This document shows positions 1-8,993 of a stretch of 64,000 bases of DNA, in pieces (the stretch's first letter is position 1; every line of letters starts with the position of its first letter). The stretch is from Alteromonas sp047556435 (GTDB lineage: Bacteria > Pseudomonadota > Gammaproteobacteria > Enterobacterales > Alteromonadaceae). Both the position numbers and the translations under genes were made by a program. Location: positions 3,534,001 to 3,598,000 of the forward strand of contig NZ_CP180210.1 in the NCBI RefSeq assembly GCF_047556435.1, read 5' to 3'. The notes beneath the pieces are model-generated. The model did no database searches. It saw only the letters and a program-made list of their open reading frames with translations, and was not told the origin of the DNA.

Positions 1-710
1 GCCGTGTACAGAGTACGACCAGCCAGTCGTACCTTGGATAATGACAGTCGCCCCCACAGTACCTGCCCGTCACGACGCTCTACTTTCACTTCCCGGCTGG
101 TGCCGACAATTTTATCCTTGCCTGTTGTCCGGTTAGCATTGACATAGCTATCATGATTGCCCTGAATGGCTTTCGGCACTAACATTTTTACATTTTTACC
201 GATCACCTCTTTACGATCGTACCCCCAGAGTACCTCCGCCGCGCCGTTAAATAAGGTGACATTGTTGTTCTCATCAATACAGACAACAGCGTCCAGCGCC
301 TGCTCCAGCGTTTGCTCGACAATCTCCCGGGATTCGCGTTCTTCAGAAACGTCACGCACAAATGCGGTGTAATGCTTTTTGCCTCCCACAATTATCTGCG
401 ACAGTGATAGTTGCACCCAAATTCGCTCGCCGGACTTTTTCTCCAGCTCCACTTCGCGGGAACTTCCCACAATTTTGTCGATGCCACTTTGTCGGTGAGA
501 ATTCACATAACTGTCGTGGTTTTGCTGGTGCTCCATTGGAACCAGCATGCGAATATTTTTCCCTAAAACCTCGTGGGCGGAATATCCCCATAGTGCGCTT
601 GCAGCGTCGTTGTAAAACGTAACATTATTCTTCTCATCAATCGTCACAATGGCAATGATGGATTGTTTCAGGGCCTGCTCTGCAGCAGTATTTTTTGAAA
701 AAAACGACAT
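1..710 (-). CDS. Tandem PAS-domain sensory protein (C-terminus outside window)
   Basis: The reading frame starts at 710 on the minus strand and runs off the window with no stop. About 236 residues are visible. They contain two PAS domains in a row that are clearly copies of each other: both have a DExNNVT stretch, an ALWGY/VLWGY stretch, a GKN(I/V)xMLVP loop and an NHDSYVN segment, and both end in a strand with L(S)LS. This PAS type senses redox or small ligands, often through FAD or haem, in front of chemotaxis transducer or GGDEF output domains. The output domain is not visible, so the protein could be a chemoreceptor or a cyclic-di-GMP enzyme. No membrane segment is seen in the N-terminal part, which suggests a cytoplasmic sensor. 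Confidence 0.85.
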   Translation of the reverse strand, partial: MSFFSKNTAAEQALKQSIIAIVTIDEKNNVTFYNDAASALWGYSAHEVLGKNIRMLVPMEHQQNHDSYVNSHRQSGIDKIVGSSREVELEKKSGERIWVQLSLSQIIVGGKKHYTAFVRDVSEERESREIVEQTLEQALDAVVCIDENNNVTLFNGAAEVLWGYDRKEVIGKNVKMLVPKAIQGNHDSYVNANRTTGKDKIVGTSREVKVERRDGQVLWGRLSLSKVRLAGRTLYT

Positions 711-1096
711 GCTCTGATTTCCTTATCTGACAGAATTAGCGGCTGAGACACTCCGCATTATCTTCAGCGTAGTTCATCTTATAATCGTTAGCGAAAGTCG
801 ACGTAAATTTTTTCAAACCAGAACAGTTAGTAAAAATGTATTTTACATTCAGCCATATGGCGGCTGCTCAAAGGGGCCAGGTATGGCGGTTACGGAAAAT
901 ATTACAGACCCACTCGCTAATCTTTCCCGCCGCACTCTGTCAAAATTACACACGGTGATGCCAAATCCTATGCCAACACCATATAAAACAACGCGTTATC
1001 CTTAATTTTAGCTTTCCCTTCTACTGGAACACTTTGTGCAGTATTTCATAATTATTTTTTCATTTTGTTGCGTACTCAAAGACATAGGAGGCGAAA
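711..1096. other. Intergenic region between divergent genes
   Basis: This 386-nt stretch separates the PAS gene (leftward) from the phospholipase-D gene (rightward) and must carry both promoters. A perfect short inverted repeat, AATGTA-TTT-TACATT, lies near 835-850. A 40-codon frame begins at 883 but has no family resemblance and is not called. The end of the region holds a good ribosome binding site (AGGAGG) for the gene at 1097. Confidence 0.5.
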
Positions 1097-3283
1097 ATGT
1101 CTGCGTCAGGCTCAATTTTTAAACAAGGAGAGAATTGCTGGGTGACGAGCACCGCAACATTTGCATCACCGTTGATAGACTGTGCAAATTATTACCGTGC
1201 CCTGCATTCATCTATTGTCAAAGCGAAATACAGCATTTTTATTGTTGGCTGGGATATCGACAGCCGCATCCGTTTGCTGCGCGGAGAAGAAGAGGCCAAC
1301 TCAGAAGCGCCTTCCATTGTCAGCGACCTTCTGGCCTGGAAAGCAGAGCAAAACCCGGATATCAAAATTTATCTTCTTCGCTGGGATTCTTCTCTGGCCT
1401 TTTTTGCCCAGCGTGAAATGTGGGCCAAAGAAGTCTGGGATGAAAAAACGCCTGATAACGTAAAGACAGAATTGGATGACACCATCCCCATGGGGGGAAG
1501 TCAGCACCAGAAAGTCGTGGTTATTGATGACGAACTGGTTTTCTCAGGTGGCATGGATGTATCGACCAACCGCTGGGATACTCGCGACCACCCCGTAATG
1601 AGCGATGAACGAATGGGCCCCGACGGCGAATATGGGCCATTGCATGATGTACAAATTGTGTCGTCAGGCCCGGTGGTCAAAGATTTTGCCGATCTGGTTC
1701 GCTGGCGTTGGTTACGGGTAGCAGAAGAGCAGCCAATCGATATTCGTGAAGACGCTCTGAACGGGGCGGATGCACCAAAGCCGGCGTCCTGGCCTGATGG
1801 AGTAGAGCCTTGGTTTGAGAATGTAGAGTGTGCGCTTGCGCGGACCATTCCCTTTATGGACGAAGTCGAGCCGGTTCAGGAAGTTCGCCATATGTTGCTT
1901 GACCTGATCAGTCAGGCAGAAAACCTGATATACATCGAAAACCAGTTTACTACTCGTCAGGAAATCGCTGAAGCACTAAATCGCAGATTAAAAGCGTGCC
2001 CTTCACTGCACGTGATTATTGTCAGTTCATATGAACCAAAAGGTAAGTTTGAACAGGAAGCATTCTGGGCAAGCAGAATTGAGTTTAAGGATATTCTGGA
2101 AAACGGCGTAGAGAGTGATCGCGTTACCATGACCTATTCTTCGTGTGAAGACATGAAAGGACGCAAAGCCTACAAGCGCATCCACTCTAAGGTAATGACC
2201 ATCGATGATAAATACGCGGTAATCGGATCATCGAACCTCAGCAACCGTTCTATGTCTTTAGATACAGAAATTGACACGGTCCTACACGGCAATACCGACA
2301 AAAACCGCAAACAGGTTGCACGGATCCGTGATGACCTGTTGGCAGAACATACAGGCAGAGACGTTGAGGAAACCGCAGAGCTGTTAAATCAAAGCAACCC
2401 GGTAGTCGCCTTGCTGGAGGGGCAGCTGGCCCATGGATATGTGTTAACGGAAGTCAACGATCAGGTATTTACTGAGCAATCTAATACCAATATCTTCCGT
2501 TCACTGTCAGATCCGGAAGAACCTCTGATTTCACTGCCGACCATGGATGGCAATGCGACGCCAGCACGCAACCCGCGCAGACGCACCATCATGATTGCCA
2601 TCGGCACCGTTATTGTCGCCATCATTGCCGGTTTGCTGGTATGGGCAAGTTATTCTATTGCATGGTTAAGCTCTGAAAATATCAACGCGTTTTTAGAAAA
2701 GAGTCGCGGGACCTATTTTGCTCTGCCTACTGTTCTGATGGTGTATGTTATCGGTGGCTTACTGTTCTTCCCCGTTACCGTTCTCTCCCTCGCAGTGGCG
2801 GCGATATTCGGGCCAATATGGGGGCCTATTTACGGGATCATGGGAGCGCTGCTGAGCTCTGCAACTACCTTTGGCATAGGCAAATTACTTGGCAATGCGG
2901 GTCTGAAAAAAGTGGGCGGACCGAAAGTCGAAGCACTGGATGAAAAACTCAAAACTAGCGGTATTGTGGGCGTCGCGGCAATTAGAATGCTGCCTATAGC
3001 CCCGTTCAGCCTGGTGAATCTGGTAGCCGGCATTTCTTCTATTGGCCTGGTACAGTTTCTGGTAGGTACGTTTCTCGGCATGTTCCCTCCAATGATTGCC
3101 AAAGGTCTGGTGGGTGACTCGATTACCCAGATTTTCCGCAATCCGTCACCTGAAACTATCAGTTATCTGGTCGGTGGAATTGTGCTTTGGGGCCTGATGA
3201 TATGGGGTTCTCAGAAATTTGCGCGCTATTATCAGGAACGTAAACAACGTAATAAAGCAGAAGCTGAAGAATGTGTCGTATAG
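1097..3283 (+). CDS. Phospholipase D-family / VTT (DedA-like) fusion membrane protein
   Basis: This is a 728-aa two-part protein. The first ~480 residues are a phospholipase-D superfamily domain with both HKD motifs. The first is H137-x-K139-x4-D144, in QHQKVVVIDD; the second is IHSKVMTIDD followed by GSSNLSNRSM. The arrangement is that of cardiolipin synthases and transphosphatidylases. From about residue 495 a set of membrane segments forms a VTT (SNARE-associated/DedA/TMEM64) domain, a family linked to lipid flipping. A strong AGGAGG site precedes the ATG. The 3' end overlaps the next gene by 13 nt, so the two are co-translated. By analogy with E. coli ybhP-clsB, a role in phospholipid synthesis or remodelling at the inner membrane is likely; the substrate is not deducible. 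Confidence 0.9.
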   Translation: MSASGSIFKQGENCWVTSTATFASPLIDCANYYRALHSSIVKAKYSIFIVGWDIDSRIRLLRGEEEANSEAPSIVSDLLAWKAEQNPDIKIYLLRWDSSLAFFAQREMWAKEVWDEKTPDNVKTELDDTIPMGGSQHQKVVVIDDELVFSGGMDVSTNRWDTRDHPVMSDERMGPDGEYGPLHDVQIVSSGPVVKDFADLVRWRWLRVAEEQPIDIREDALNGADAPKPASWPDGVEPWFENVECALARTIPFMDEVEPVQEVRHMLLDLISQAENLIYIENQFTTRQEIAEALNRRLKACPSLHVIIVSSYEPKGKFEQEAFWASRIEFKDILENGVESDRVTMTYSSCEDMKGRKAYKRIHSKVMTIDDKYAVIGSSNLSNRSMSLDTEIDTVLHGNTDKNRKQVARIRDDLLAEHTGRDVEETAELLNQSNPVVALLEGQLAHGYVLTEVNDQVFTEQSNTNIFRSLSDPEEPLISLPTMDGNATPARNPRRRTIMIAIGTVIVAIIAGLLVWASYSIAWLSSENINAFLEKSRGTYFALPTVLMVYVIGGLLFFPVTVLSLAVAAIFGPIWGPIYGIMGALLSSATTFGIGKLLGNAGLKKVGGPKVEALDEKLKTSGIVGVAAIRMLPIAPFSLVNLVAGISSIGLVQFLVGTFLGMFPPMIAKGLVGDSITQIFRNPSPETISYLVGGIVLWGLMIWGSQKFARYYQERKQRNKAEAEECVV

Positions 3284-3975
3284 TCAGTTATAACATTCAT
3301 AGTGGCATTGGCAGAGACAAGAAGCAGGATTACAAAAGAATAGGGAATTTTCTGGCCGATGCTGGTGCCGACATTGTATTGCTACAGGAGATGGATACCC
3401 GACCTTCTGAGCGCAGTACGGAGCGGGATATTCGGGATATCTGTGCTGGTCAGGTCTTTCGCTTAGTCAAGTCACCGGCACTGGAAGAGCCAGACGGCTG
3501 GTATGGCAATGCCGTGCTGTCTCGATATCCGGTGATCAGCAATGAGACACTTGATGTCAGCCAGAAAGGACGGCAACCCCGGAATATACAAACGGTTGAA
3601 GTGGATACCCCTAAAGGCCCGCTTACGGTAATCAACACGCACAAGGGATTGAAAAAGCGTGAAAGGCGTTCACAGTTTGCTATGTTGCATGAATATATTC
3701 AGAAGCGACTGAAAGAGCACCCTTCGCCCATTGTGGTAGCCGGCGACTTCAATGAATGGCAGTTTTTCACCTCGGCCTTTAAGGCCATGAACGATACGCT
3801 GACCCAACATCGGCTGGGAGCTACATTTCCCAGCCAGTTTCCTTTGTTCTCTCTCGACAGGGTGTGGACAAGTAAAGACATTCGCGTGTTGGGCTGCAAA
3901 AAGATGAAAGATCATCGTGCCAGAGTGTTTTCAGACCACTTACCGGTACAGGTCGACATCGAACTACCTGCGTAA
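3271..3975 (+). CDS. Endonuclease/exonuclease/phosphatase-fold protein (YbhP-like)
   Basis: A 234-aa protein of the DNase-I-like EEP superfamily. Visible motifs are SYNIHSG at the N-terminus, LLQEMD (metal-binding Glu), VVAGDFNEW (catalytic Asp/Asn) and the C-terminal DHLPVQ (catalytic Asp/His). There is no signal peptide. The start lies inside the preceding phospholipase-D gene, indicating tight coupling. In E. coli the EEP protein YbhP is likewise encoded next to cardiolipin synthase ClsB, so a phosphodiesterase acting on lipid head groups fits better than a DNA-repair nuclease. That reading rests on context, and the reaction is unknown. Confidence 0.85.
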   Translation: MCRIVSYNIHSGIGRDKKQDYKRIGNFLADAGADIVLLQEMDTRPSERSTERDIRDICAGQVFRLVKSPALEEPDGWYGNAVLSRYPVISNETLDVSQKGRQPRNIQTVEVDTPKGPLTVINTHKGLKKRERRSQFAMLHEYIQKRLKEHPSPIVVAGDFNEWQFFTSAFKAMNDTLTQHRLGATFPSQFPLFSLDRVWTSKDIRVLGCKKMKDHRARVFSDHLPVQVDIELPA

Positions 3976-4426
3976 GGTGCGTCAGCTACCTTCATCTTTG
4001 TTTATCAGCGTGTTGGCAGTGCGGGCGTGTAAGCGTTTATCCGGTAACATATCAGCACGAACACCTGATATACGGGCAATCGAACTCCGGCAATGTTATT
4101 TAACGCTTGTCCAGCCTCATGGCAGCGGTCTGCTTTACATGAGCATAAAATACCTTCACCGGGCAGAAGCACTTTTGGTTTCTGCCGCTCCATGCCTAAG
4201 CCATTTCCCAGAGACACAACATACACTCACATACTGGTGTAAGTGATAACCCTCTGCCCGGCGACATAGCCGACGCCCCCGAATGTCAGGAAAAGAGCGG
4301 ATATCGCTTTATCCGGAGCAAGTGCCCCTTCAGACAGCCGCGATTATCAGGATAATTTCGAAATTTGCTTGCAGGAACCGGAATATCGCAAATACTTTTC
4401 CTTAGACGTCAATTCAGGAGGTCTAC
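3976..4426. other. Intergenic region, no gene recognised
   Basis: This 451-nt stretch has open frames on both strands, but none resembles a family or has a good ribosome binding site. An inverted repeat with 7-bp arms (ATATCAG / CTGATAT, 9-nt spacer) lies at 4049-4071 and could be an operator or a small hairpin. The last bases carry a strong AGGAGG site for the receiver gene at 4427. Confidence 0.45.
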
Positions 4427-4792
4427 ATGGCCATTTTTTTATTGGTAGCCGATGATTCAAAACTGAGCAGGCGTAGCGTAATCAAGTCGTTGCCTCCGGA
4501 AATTGAGTTTGATATCACCGAAGCCACCAATGGCAAAGAGGCGATTGCACGTATTCAGGAAAGCCGGTTTCAGCTACTGCTATTGGATCTGACAATGCCC
4601 GAAATCGATGGTGTCGGGGTGTTAGAATACCTCAGAGATAGCGGCAAAGCGCCGGATGTCGTGGTGATAAGCGCCGACTTTCAGCCAGAAAAACAGCGCA
4701 ACGTGATGGCACTTGGAGCCAAAAAGTTCTTGCGAAAACCCCTCGACAGCGAGGAGTTGGCAATGACGCTGTTTGAGTTGGGTTATCTGTAA
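4427..4792 (+). CDS. Single-domain response regulator (CheY-like receiver)
   Basis: A 121-aa protein made only of a receiver domain. It has the acidic pair near the start (VADDS), the phospho-acceptor Asp in LLLDLTMPEIDG, a Ser in VVISADF at the Thr/Ser switch position, and the conserved Lys in LRKPL. An AGGAGG site sits 7 nt before the ATG. No kinase is adjacent; flanking intergenic regions on both sides suggest a monocistronic orphan gene. It could act as a chemotaxis-type regulator or phosphate sink. Family assignment is secure, the partner unknown. Confidence 0.9.
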   Translation: MAIFLLVADDSKLSRRSVIKSLPPEIEFDITEATNGKEAIARIQESRFQLLLLDLTMPEIDGVGVLEYLRDSGKAPDVVVISADFQPEKQRNVMALGAKKFLRKPLDSEELAMTLFELGYL

Positions 4793-5282
4793 GCCGCGTC
4801 ACTCCACTCAATGAATATCAGAACGACGCAGTACGGGAACTGCTGCCCACTTCCTTGACATAGATCGCACACTCCCGGGCCCATCTTACATAGATCAATA
4901 CCGGCACCTCTATTTCCATGATTGTCTCTGTCACAACCAATGCGTTATTTGGCTTAATACGGCATAACTACCAGACTTATTTCACACGACAGTTTTTTAA
5001 GTGAACTGCATGGCAACGTGATGTCGGTATTTTGCCAAAAAGGCGTTACAGAGATAGCAAAGCACCTTTAGTACGTACTGCCCGTGCAAAAGTGAACATT
5101 CAGCAATCGCGGCAAACGCTGTCTGGTATTCTGCGAGGCGCTTGTCTGGCGGAATTGTCAGAGGCCCAGACGGTAACGGTGAGGCACAACGACAGTGTCA
5201 TATAACTCGTGCTGTCCTGGTCGCGTGACAGTAGTTGTAATTAGATTACCTTTGCGTCAGGATGAAAATTCACCAAAGGAAG
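4793..5282. other. Intergenic region upstream of the ECF sigma operon
   Basis: About 490 nt with no convincing coding frame. A TTGACA hexamer at 4855-4860 and a repeated ACATAGATC at 4858-4866 and 4889-4897 are visible but have no matching gene structure. The sigma-factor promoter follows at 5283. Confidence 0.4.
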
Positions 5283-5315
5283 TTGCATCTGAATGTCCGG
5301 GTGAATCGTTTGGCT
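5283..5315 (+). promoter_or_regulatory. Predicted ECF sigma-dependent promoter of the sigma gene
   Basis: The bipartite motif TTGCATC-N15-ATCGTTTGGCT occurs here and again, with identical spacing and identical boxes, at 6834-6866 before the DUF4331 gene. I found it nowhere else when reading the window. Two exact matching boxes at fixed spacing before the sigma gene and its neighbour are what an autoregulating ECF factor would leave. Transcription would start near 5322, giving a leader of about 140 nt. That this sigma factor reads the motif is inference. Confidence 0.7.
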
Positions 5316-5464
5316 AAAGAGAAGCGAGTCCATTTTCGGGATCAGGGTTCAGATTGCAGCCTGAAATATCATCCCCTTGCAGTTTTCCTGCGAAAATAAG
5401 GACACTGGCCCTTGTGCTTACGTCTGACACGCTCTTTTCTTAATAATTAGAATGAGGAACGGCC

Positions 5465-5998
5465 ATGGAACAAGAACAGCTTTTTCCCCTGCTTTGTCAG
5501 ACTGCTGACGGCAAACGCGACGCATTTGCAGAGCTTTATGAAATAACCAGTCCACAGCTTTACGCTGTCGTGTTAAAAATGCTCAAACGCAAAGAACTCG
5601 CAGAAGAGGCGACACAAGACGCTTTCATCAAAATCTGGCACAACGCTGGCAGTTATCAGCGCAACAAGGGCACCGTGCTGACGTGGATGGTAAGTATTGC
5701 CAGATACCGGGCACTGGATCTGATGCGCTACCACTCTATTCGCAACGAAGTAGTACTGGAGGACGAAAGCGGGCCTCCCGGTGACGCAAACGAGATATCG
5801 TTGCCAACACACGAACAAAAAAAATTGGATGAATGTATGGATGAGTTGGATCAACAGCAGCGTCAGGCCATTCATCTCGCGTACTTTAACGGATTGTCTC
5901 ATCACGAAGTGGTGAAGCATCTTTCTTCGCCTCTTGGCACCATCAAAAGCTGGATCCGTCGTGGTCTGCAAAGTCTGCAACGGTGCCTGTCGATATGA
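5465..5998 (+). CDS. ECF-type RNA polymerase sigma factor (SigK-like)
   Basis: A 177-aa sigma-70 family protein with only regions 2 and 4. Region 2 includes AFAELYEITSPQLY, the core-binding helix and the promoter-melting segment ending in ARYRALDLMRYH. Region 4 is the helix-turn-helix around QRQAIHLAYFNGLSHHEV and GTIKSWIRRGLQSL. Length and pattern fit the SigK-like ECF group, which pairs with RskA anti-sigma factors. The stop codon overlaps the next start in ATGA, so sigma and anti-sigma are translationally coupled. It probably activates its own promoter at 5283 and the DUF4331 promoter at 6834. Confidence 0.93.
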   Translation: MEQEQLFPLLCQTADGKRDAFAELYEITSPQLYAVVLKMLKRKELAEEATQDAFIKIWHNAGSYQRNKGTVLTWMVSIARYRALDLMRYHSIRNEVVLEDESGPPGDANEISLPTHEQKKLDECMDELDQQQRQAIHLAYFNGLSHHEVVKHLSSPLGTIKSWIRRGLQSLQRCLSI

Positions 5999-6696
5999 AT
6001 TATCTGAAAGAAGAACTCAGAAATGCGCTGGCGGCAGAGTATGTACTGGGTACATTACGAGGCAAGGCGCGGCTTCGCTACCAGAAACTGATGATGGAAA
6101 GTCAGACAATCAGCGAAACAACCTGGATGTGGGAACAGTATTTAAATGGTCTTGGACAGACTGTGCCACCGGTAAAGCCGCCACAAAAGGTATGGGAGCT
6201 GATTGAGCAGAAGCTGGGCTTTGTAGACGCTCCGGCAGCAGACGATAACGTCATATCCCTTTACCGTCGTCGCTCTAAAGTCTGGCGGACATTCTCCGGT
6301 CTGGCTGCAGCCGCCGCACTGGTAATTGCCGTGTTGTGGGGTACCAGCATCCCTCCTGAAGTAATTGCACCGACACATGTCGCCGTGGTCAACGATGAGG
6401 AGGCAAAGCCATTATGGTTGATTGAGGTCTCTGAGCAAATGCTGACGGTACGCTCTACCGATGTATTGCAGGCCAGAACTGACAAAGATTACGAACTCTG
6501 GATGGTACCGGCGAATGGCGAAGCGCCCATATCGCTGGGACTTCTGCCAGAAGGCGGCAGATGGGAGCGCGGTACCCCCGCCATACTGCTTCAGCCTGAT
6601 ATCGCTGCACTGGCGGTTAGCCTGGAGCCACCGGGTGGCTCGCCTACGGGTGCACCAACAGAAGTGCTTTACATTTCACCGCTGGTATCCGTCTAA
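5995..6696 (+). CDS. RskA-family anti-sigma factor, membrane-anchored
   Basis: A protein of about 233 aa. The ATG at 5995 is preferred over the in-frame GTG at 5983 because it forms the ATGA overlap with the sigma stop. The cytoplasmic N-terminus has the anti-sigma pattern ALAAEYVLGTLRGKAR, which binds the sigma factor. A single membrane segment lies around residues 100-117 (SGLAAAAALVIAVLWG). The periplasmic part is an RskA C-terminal domain ending with AVSLEPPGGSPTGAP, typical of the family. Such proteins hold the sigma factor inactive until regulated proteolysis. A terminator-like hairpin follows at 6723. Confidence 0.92.
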   Translation: MNYLKEELRNALAAEYVLGTLRGKARLRYQKLMMESQTISETTWMWEQYLNGLGQTVPPVKPPQKVWELIEQKLGFVDAPAADDNVISLYRRRSKVWRTFSGLAAAAALVIAVLWGTSIPPEVIAPTHVAVVNDEEAKPLWLIEVSEQMLTVRSTDVLQARTDKDYELWMVPANGEAPISLGLLPEGGRWERGTPAILLQPDIAALAVSLEPPGGSPTGAPTEVLYISPLVSV

Positions 6697-6722
6697 GGAA
6701 CGAAAGCAACGAGAATCAAACA

Positions 6723-6752
6723 AGCCGGCCCTATTGTGGCTGGCTTTTTTTT
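6723..6752 (+). terminator. Rho-independent terminator after the anti-sigma gene
   Basis: The stem AGCCGGCC / GGCTGGCT (7 of 8 pairs) is followed by a run of eight T. It separates the sigma/anti-sigma unit from the DUF4331 gene, which has its own copy of the ECF promoter. Confidence 0.85.
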
Positions 6753-6833
6753 GGGTCTGAATGCGCCTGCAGCCCCTACTGTTAAAGCATCCTTAAAAAC
6801 GCGTTAAAAAAAAGAACAGAAAATGTGATTTTC

Positions 6834-6866
6834 TTGCATCCACCTTGCGCACTTGATCGTTTGGCT
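6834..6866 (+). promoter_or_regulatory. Predicted ECF sigma-dependent promoter of the DUF4331 gene
   Basis: TTGCATC-N15-ATCGTTTGGCT, the same boxes and spacing as at 5283-5315. The expected start of transcription is near 6873, leaving a short leader that contains the ribosome binding site GAAGGGA before the ATG at 6897. The match is seen directly; recognition by the sigma factor encoded at 5465 is inferred from position and from the upstream terminator. Confidence 0.72.
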
Positions 6867-6896
6867 TAGGGAATACACAACCCGAAGGGAATAATA

Positions 6897-8477
6897 ATGT
6901 TCAAACTCAAGCCAACAGTATTGGCACTATCCAGTGTCATTATCACCACTGCAGTATTTGCTTCAAGCCACCGCGAAGCACCGAATATTACGCGCATGCC
7001 TACGCTGGATTCAACAGACTATTACGCATTTAACAGCTATGAGCAGGGCCGTGAAGGCTACGTCACCATGATTGCGAACTACATCCCGCTTCAGGATGCC
7101 TATGGTGGTCCGAACTATTTCGCTATGGATCCGGCAGCAGAATATGCAATCCATATTGATAACGACGGTGATGCCATTGAAGATATCAGCTTTACGTTTA
7201 ACTTCACCTCGATGCTGGCAGCTGAAAACGAAGGAATTGCCTTACCTGTAGGTCCGGAAGGCGATCAGAAAATGATTAAGGTGCCGCTGAAAAACGTAGG
7301 TCCTGTCAGCGCAGATGATGCCAGCGCCGCAAACTTCTCTGAAATGTATGAGATGACCATGGTGACCGGCCCGGTTCGCTCCGGCGAGCGCACGATGTTA
7401 ATGCCAGCCTCGGGCGATATGTTTGGTAAGCCGCTGGACTATATCGGCAATAAAACGTTTACCAGCATGGAAGAATACGAGCGTTACGCCGGACAGTTTG
7501 TGTATAACTTCAGTATTCCAGGCTGTGACGATATGGGCCGGGTATTCGTGGGCCAGCGCAAAGACCCGTTTGTAGTAAACCTGGGGGAAACCTTTGACCT
7601 GGTAAATTATGTGCCGGTGGAAGGTGACAGCGCACCGGGTGCAGGCGATGGCAACGGTTTCCCGGGCGGTATCACGCAAAGCGCGGATAACGATGATCTG
7701 GCAGATAAAAACGTCACGTCAATCGCGGTAGAAGTGCCCTCCGCTTGTGTTACCGGCGACGGAAATGGCGTAATTGGAAGCTGGACAACCGCGAGTCTGC
7801 CTCAGGCACGAATCCTGAATCCAGATGCCACGTTCGGAAAGCCAGAAGTGAACGGCGGCGCAATGACGCAGGTTTCACGCTTAGGTAATCCACTGGTAAA
7901 TGAGCTGGTAATTGGAATTGGCGATAAAGATAAGTTCTCTACCTCTCACCCAAGTGGCGATGGTCAGTTTGCTGATTATGTCACTAATCCGGTATTACCC
8001 GAGCTTCTGAACATTCTGTTCAGAGATGCGGTGAACACCACACTGGGCGCTTCAATTGAGACACTGGCACCTACCAACTTCCCACGCATGGACTTAGTGA
8101 CAGCCTTTTTAACTGGCTTTGAAGGTGTAAACCAGCAAGCCACAGTGACGCCTTCTGAAATGCTACGTCTGAATACAGGTATTCCGGCAACACCAGCAGA
8201 TCAGCAGTCGGCATTTGGCGTTGCTGGTGATGACCTTGCAGGCTTCCCGAATGGACGCCGTCCAGGTGATGACGTGGTTGATATTGCCCTTCGCGTAGTG
8301 ATGGGCCGTTTGTGCTACCCGATTCCGGTTAATGGCGAAGATACCGATCTTGGCCTGTGTACGCCGGATGATGCGAGCGTAGGTAACGTGCCATTTACTG
8401 ATGGTGCGCCGCTGGATGCCTCGATGATCGATACGGCATTCCCCTATCTTGCGACGCCCAAAGCGGGTTCAGAATAG
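6897..8477 (+). CDS. Secreted DUF4331-family protein
   Basis: A 526-aa protein with a Sec signal peptide (hydrophobic LALSSVIITTAVFA, cleavage before SSHREAP). The mature N-terminus carries the DUF4331 hallmark SSHREAP, followed by the LDSTDYYAF motif; further family features are an IHIDNDGDA segment and TFNF strands. The His and Asp residues conserved here would suit metal binding, but this is not established. The protein is periplasmic or exported. It follows the second ECF promoter and is 6 nt upstream of a lipoprotein gene, so the two are co-transcribed. DUF4331 has no assigned biochemical function known to me; the ECF link suggests an envelope or oxidative-stress role. Confidence 0.9.
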   Translation: MFKLKPTVLALSSVIITTAVFASSHREAPNITRMPTLDSTDYYAFNSYEQGREGYVTMIANYIPLQDAYGGPNYFAMDPAAEYAIHIDNDGDAIEDISFTFNFTSMLAAENEGIALPVGPEGDQKMIKVPLKNVGPVSADDASAANFSEMYEMTMVTGPVRSGERTMLMPASGDMFGKPLDYIGNKTFTSMEEYERYAGQFVYNFSIPGCDDMGRVFVGQRKDPFVVNLGETFDLVNYVPVEGDSAPGAGDGNGFPGGITQSADNDDLADKNVTSIAVEVPSACVTGDGNGVIGSWTTASLPQARILNPDATFGKPEVNGGAMTQVSRLGNPLVNELVIGIGDKDKFSTSHPSGDGQFADYVTNPVLPELLNILFRDAVNTTLGASIETLAPTNFPRMDLVTAFLTGFEGVNQQATVTPSEMLRLNTGIPATPADQQSAFGVAGDDLAGFPNGRRPGDDVVDIALRVVMGRLCYPIPVNGEDTDLGLCTPDDASVGNVPFTDGAPLDASMIDTAFPYLATPKAGSE

Positions 8478-8483
8478 GAGTAA

Positions 8484-8984
8484 ATGATGCGTAAATTATT
8501 ACTACTTTCCGTAGTCAGCCTGGCACTTACCGGGTGCTTTGATGACGACGATGACGATAAGGAAATGCCGGCAATGAATACAGCGCCGGAAGCCGTTTCA
8601 GAGGCGTTTATCACACAAACTGATACGCCATTTAGCGATATGCTGAGTGCCTCCGACGCGGACGGTGATTCCCTGACTTATTCACTGGATACCGAAGCTA
8701 TGCTGGGCTCGGTAGCGATAATGGATGATGGCAGCTTCACCTATACGCCTAACGCACAGGTAACCGGTGAAGACAGCTTCGTCTTTACCGTATCGGATGG
8801 CAAAGCCAGCGCCACCGGCACCGTCACCGTCACTATTGAGGTGCTTGAAGTGTCAGTGTCTGAGTTCACGCGTGACGCGTTTGCTCAGGAGCCAACTGAT
8901 ACGCCACTGCCAGTCAACGGCAGGGAGTTTATACAGGATGCGGACGATCCTGATGCTTTCGACGACTTGCTGATAGATCAGTAG
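8484..8984 (+). CDS. Lipoprotein with one Ig-like/cadherin-like repeat
   Basis: A 166-aa protein whose N-terminus ends in the lipobox LTGC, so the mature protein starts at Cys and is lipid-anchored. A short acidic linker (DDDDDDK) follows. Residues ~35-120 form one VCBS/Ig-like repeat with SDADGDSLTYSL, GSFTYTPNAQVTGEDSF and VFTVSDGKASATGTV. The tail is acidic and ends at DDLLIDQ. It begins 6 nt after the DUF4331 gene and ends just before a terminator, giving a two-gene transcript. A scaffold or partner role for the DUF4331 protein is likely from context only. Confidence 0.85.
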   Translation: MMRKLLLLSVVSLALTGCFDDDDDDKEMPAMNTAPEAVSEAFITQTDTPFSDMLSASDADGDSLTYSLDTEAMLGSVAIMDDGSFTYTPNAQVTGEDSFVFTVSDGKASATGTVTVTIEVLEVSVSEFTRDAFAQEPTDTPLPVNGREFIQDADDPDAFDDLLIDQ

Positions 8985-8993
8985 TCAACCGTC

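Noticed and set aside
883..1005. A 40-codon frame between the PAS gene and the phospholipase-D gene
   Set aside because: No family resemblance, low-complexity Pro/Thr-rich end and poor ribosome binding site; probably chance.
3917..4246. A 109-codon plus-strand frame overlapping the end of the EEP gene
   Set aside because: It starts inside the EEP gene in another frame and has unnatural composition; the gap has no sign of coding constraint.
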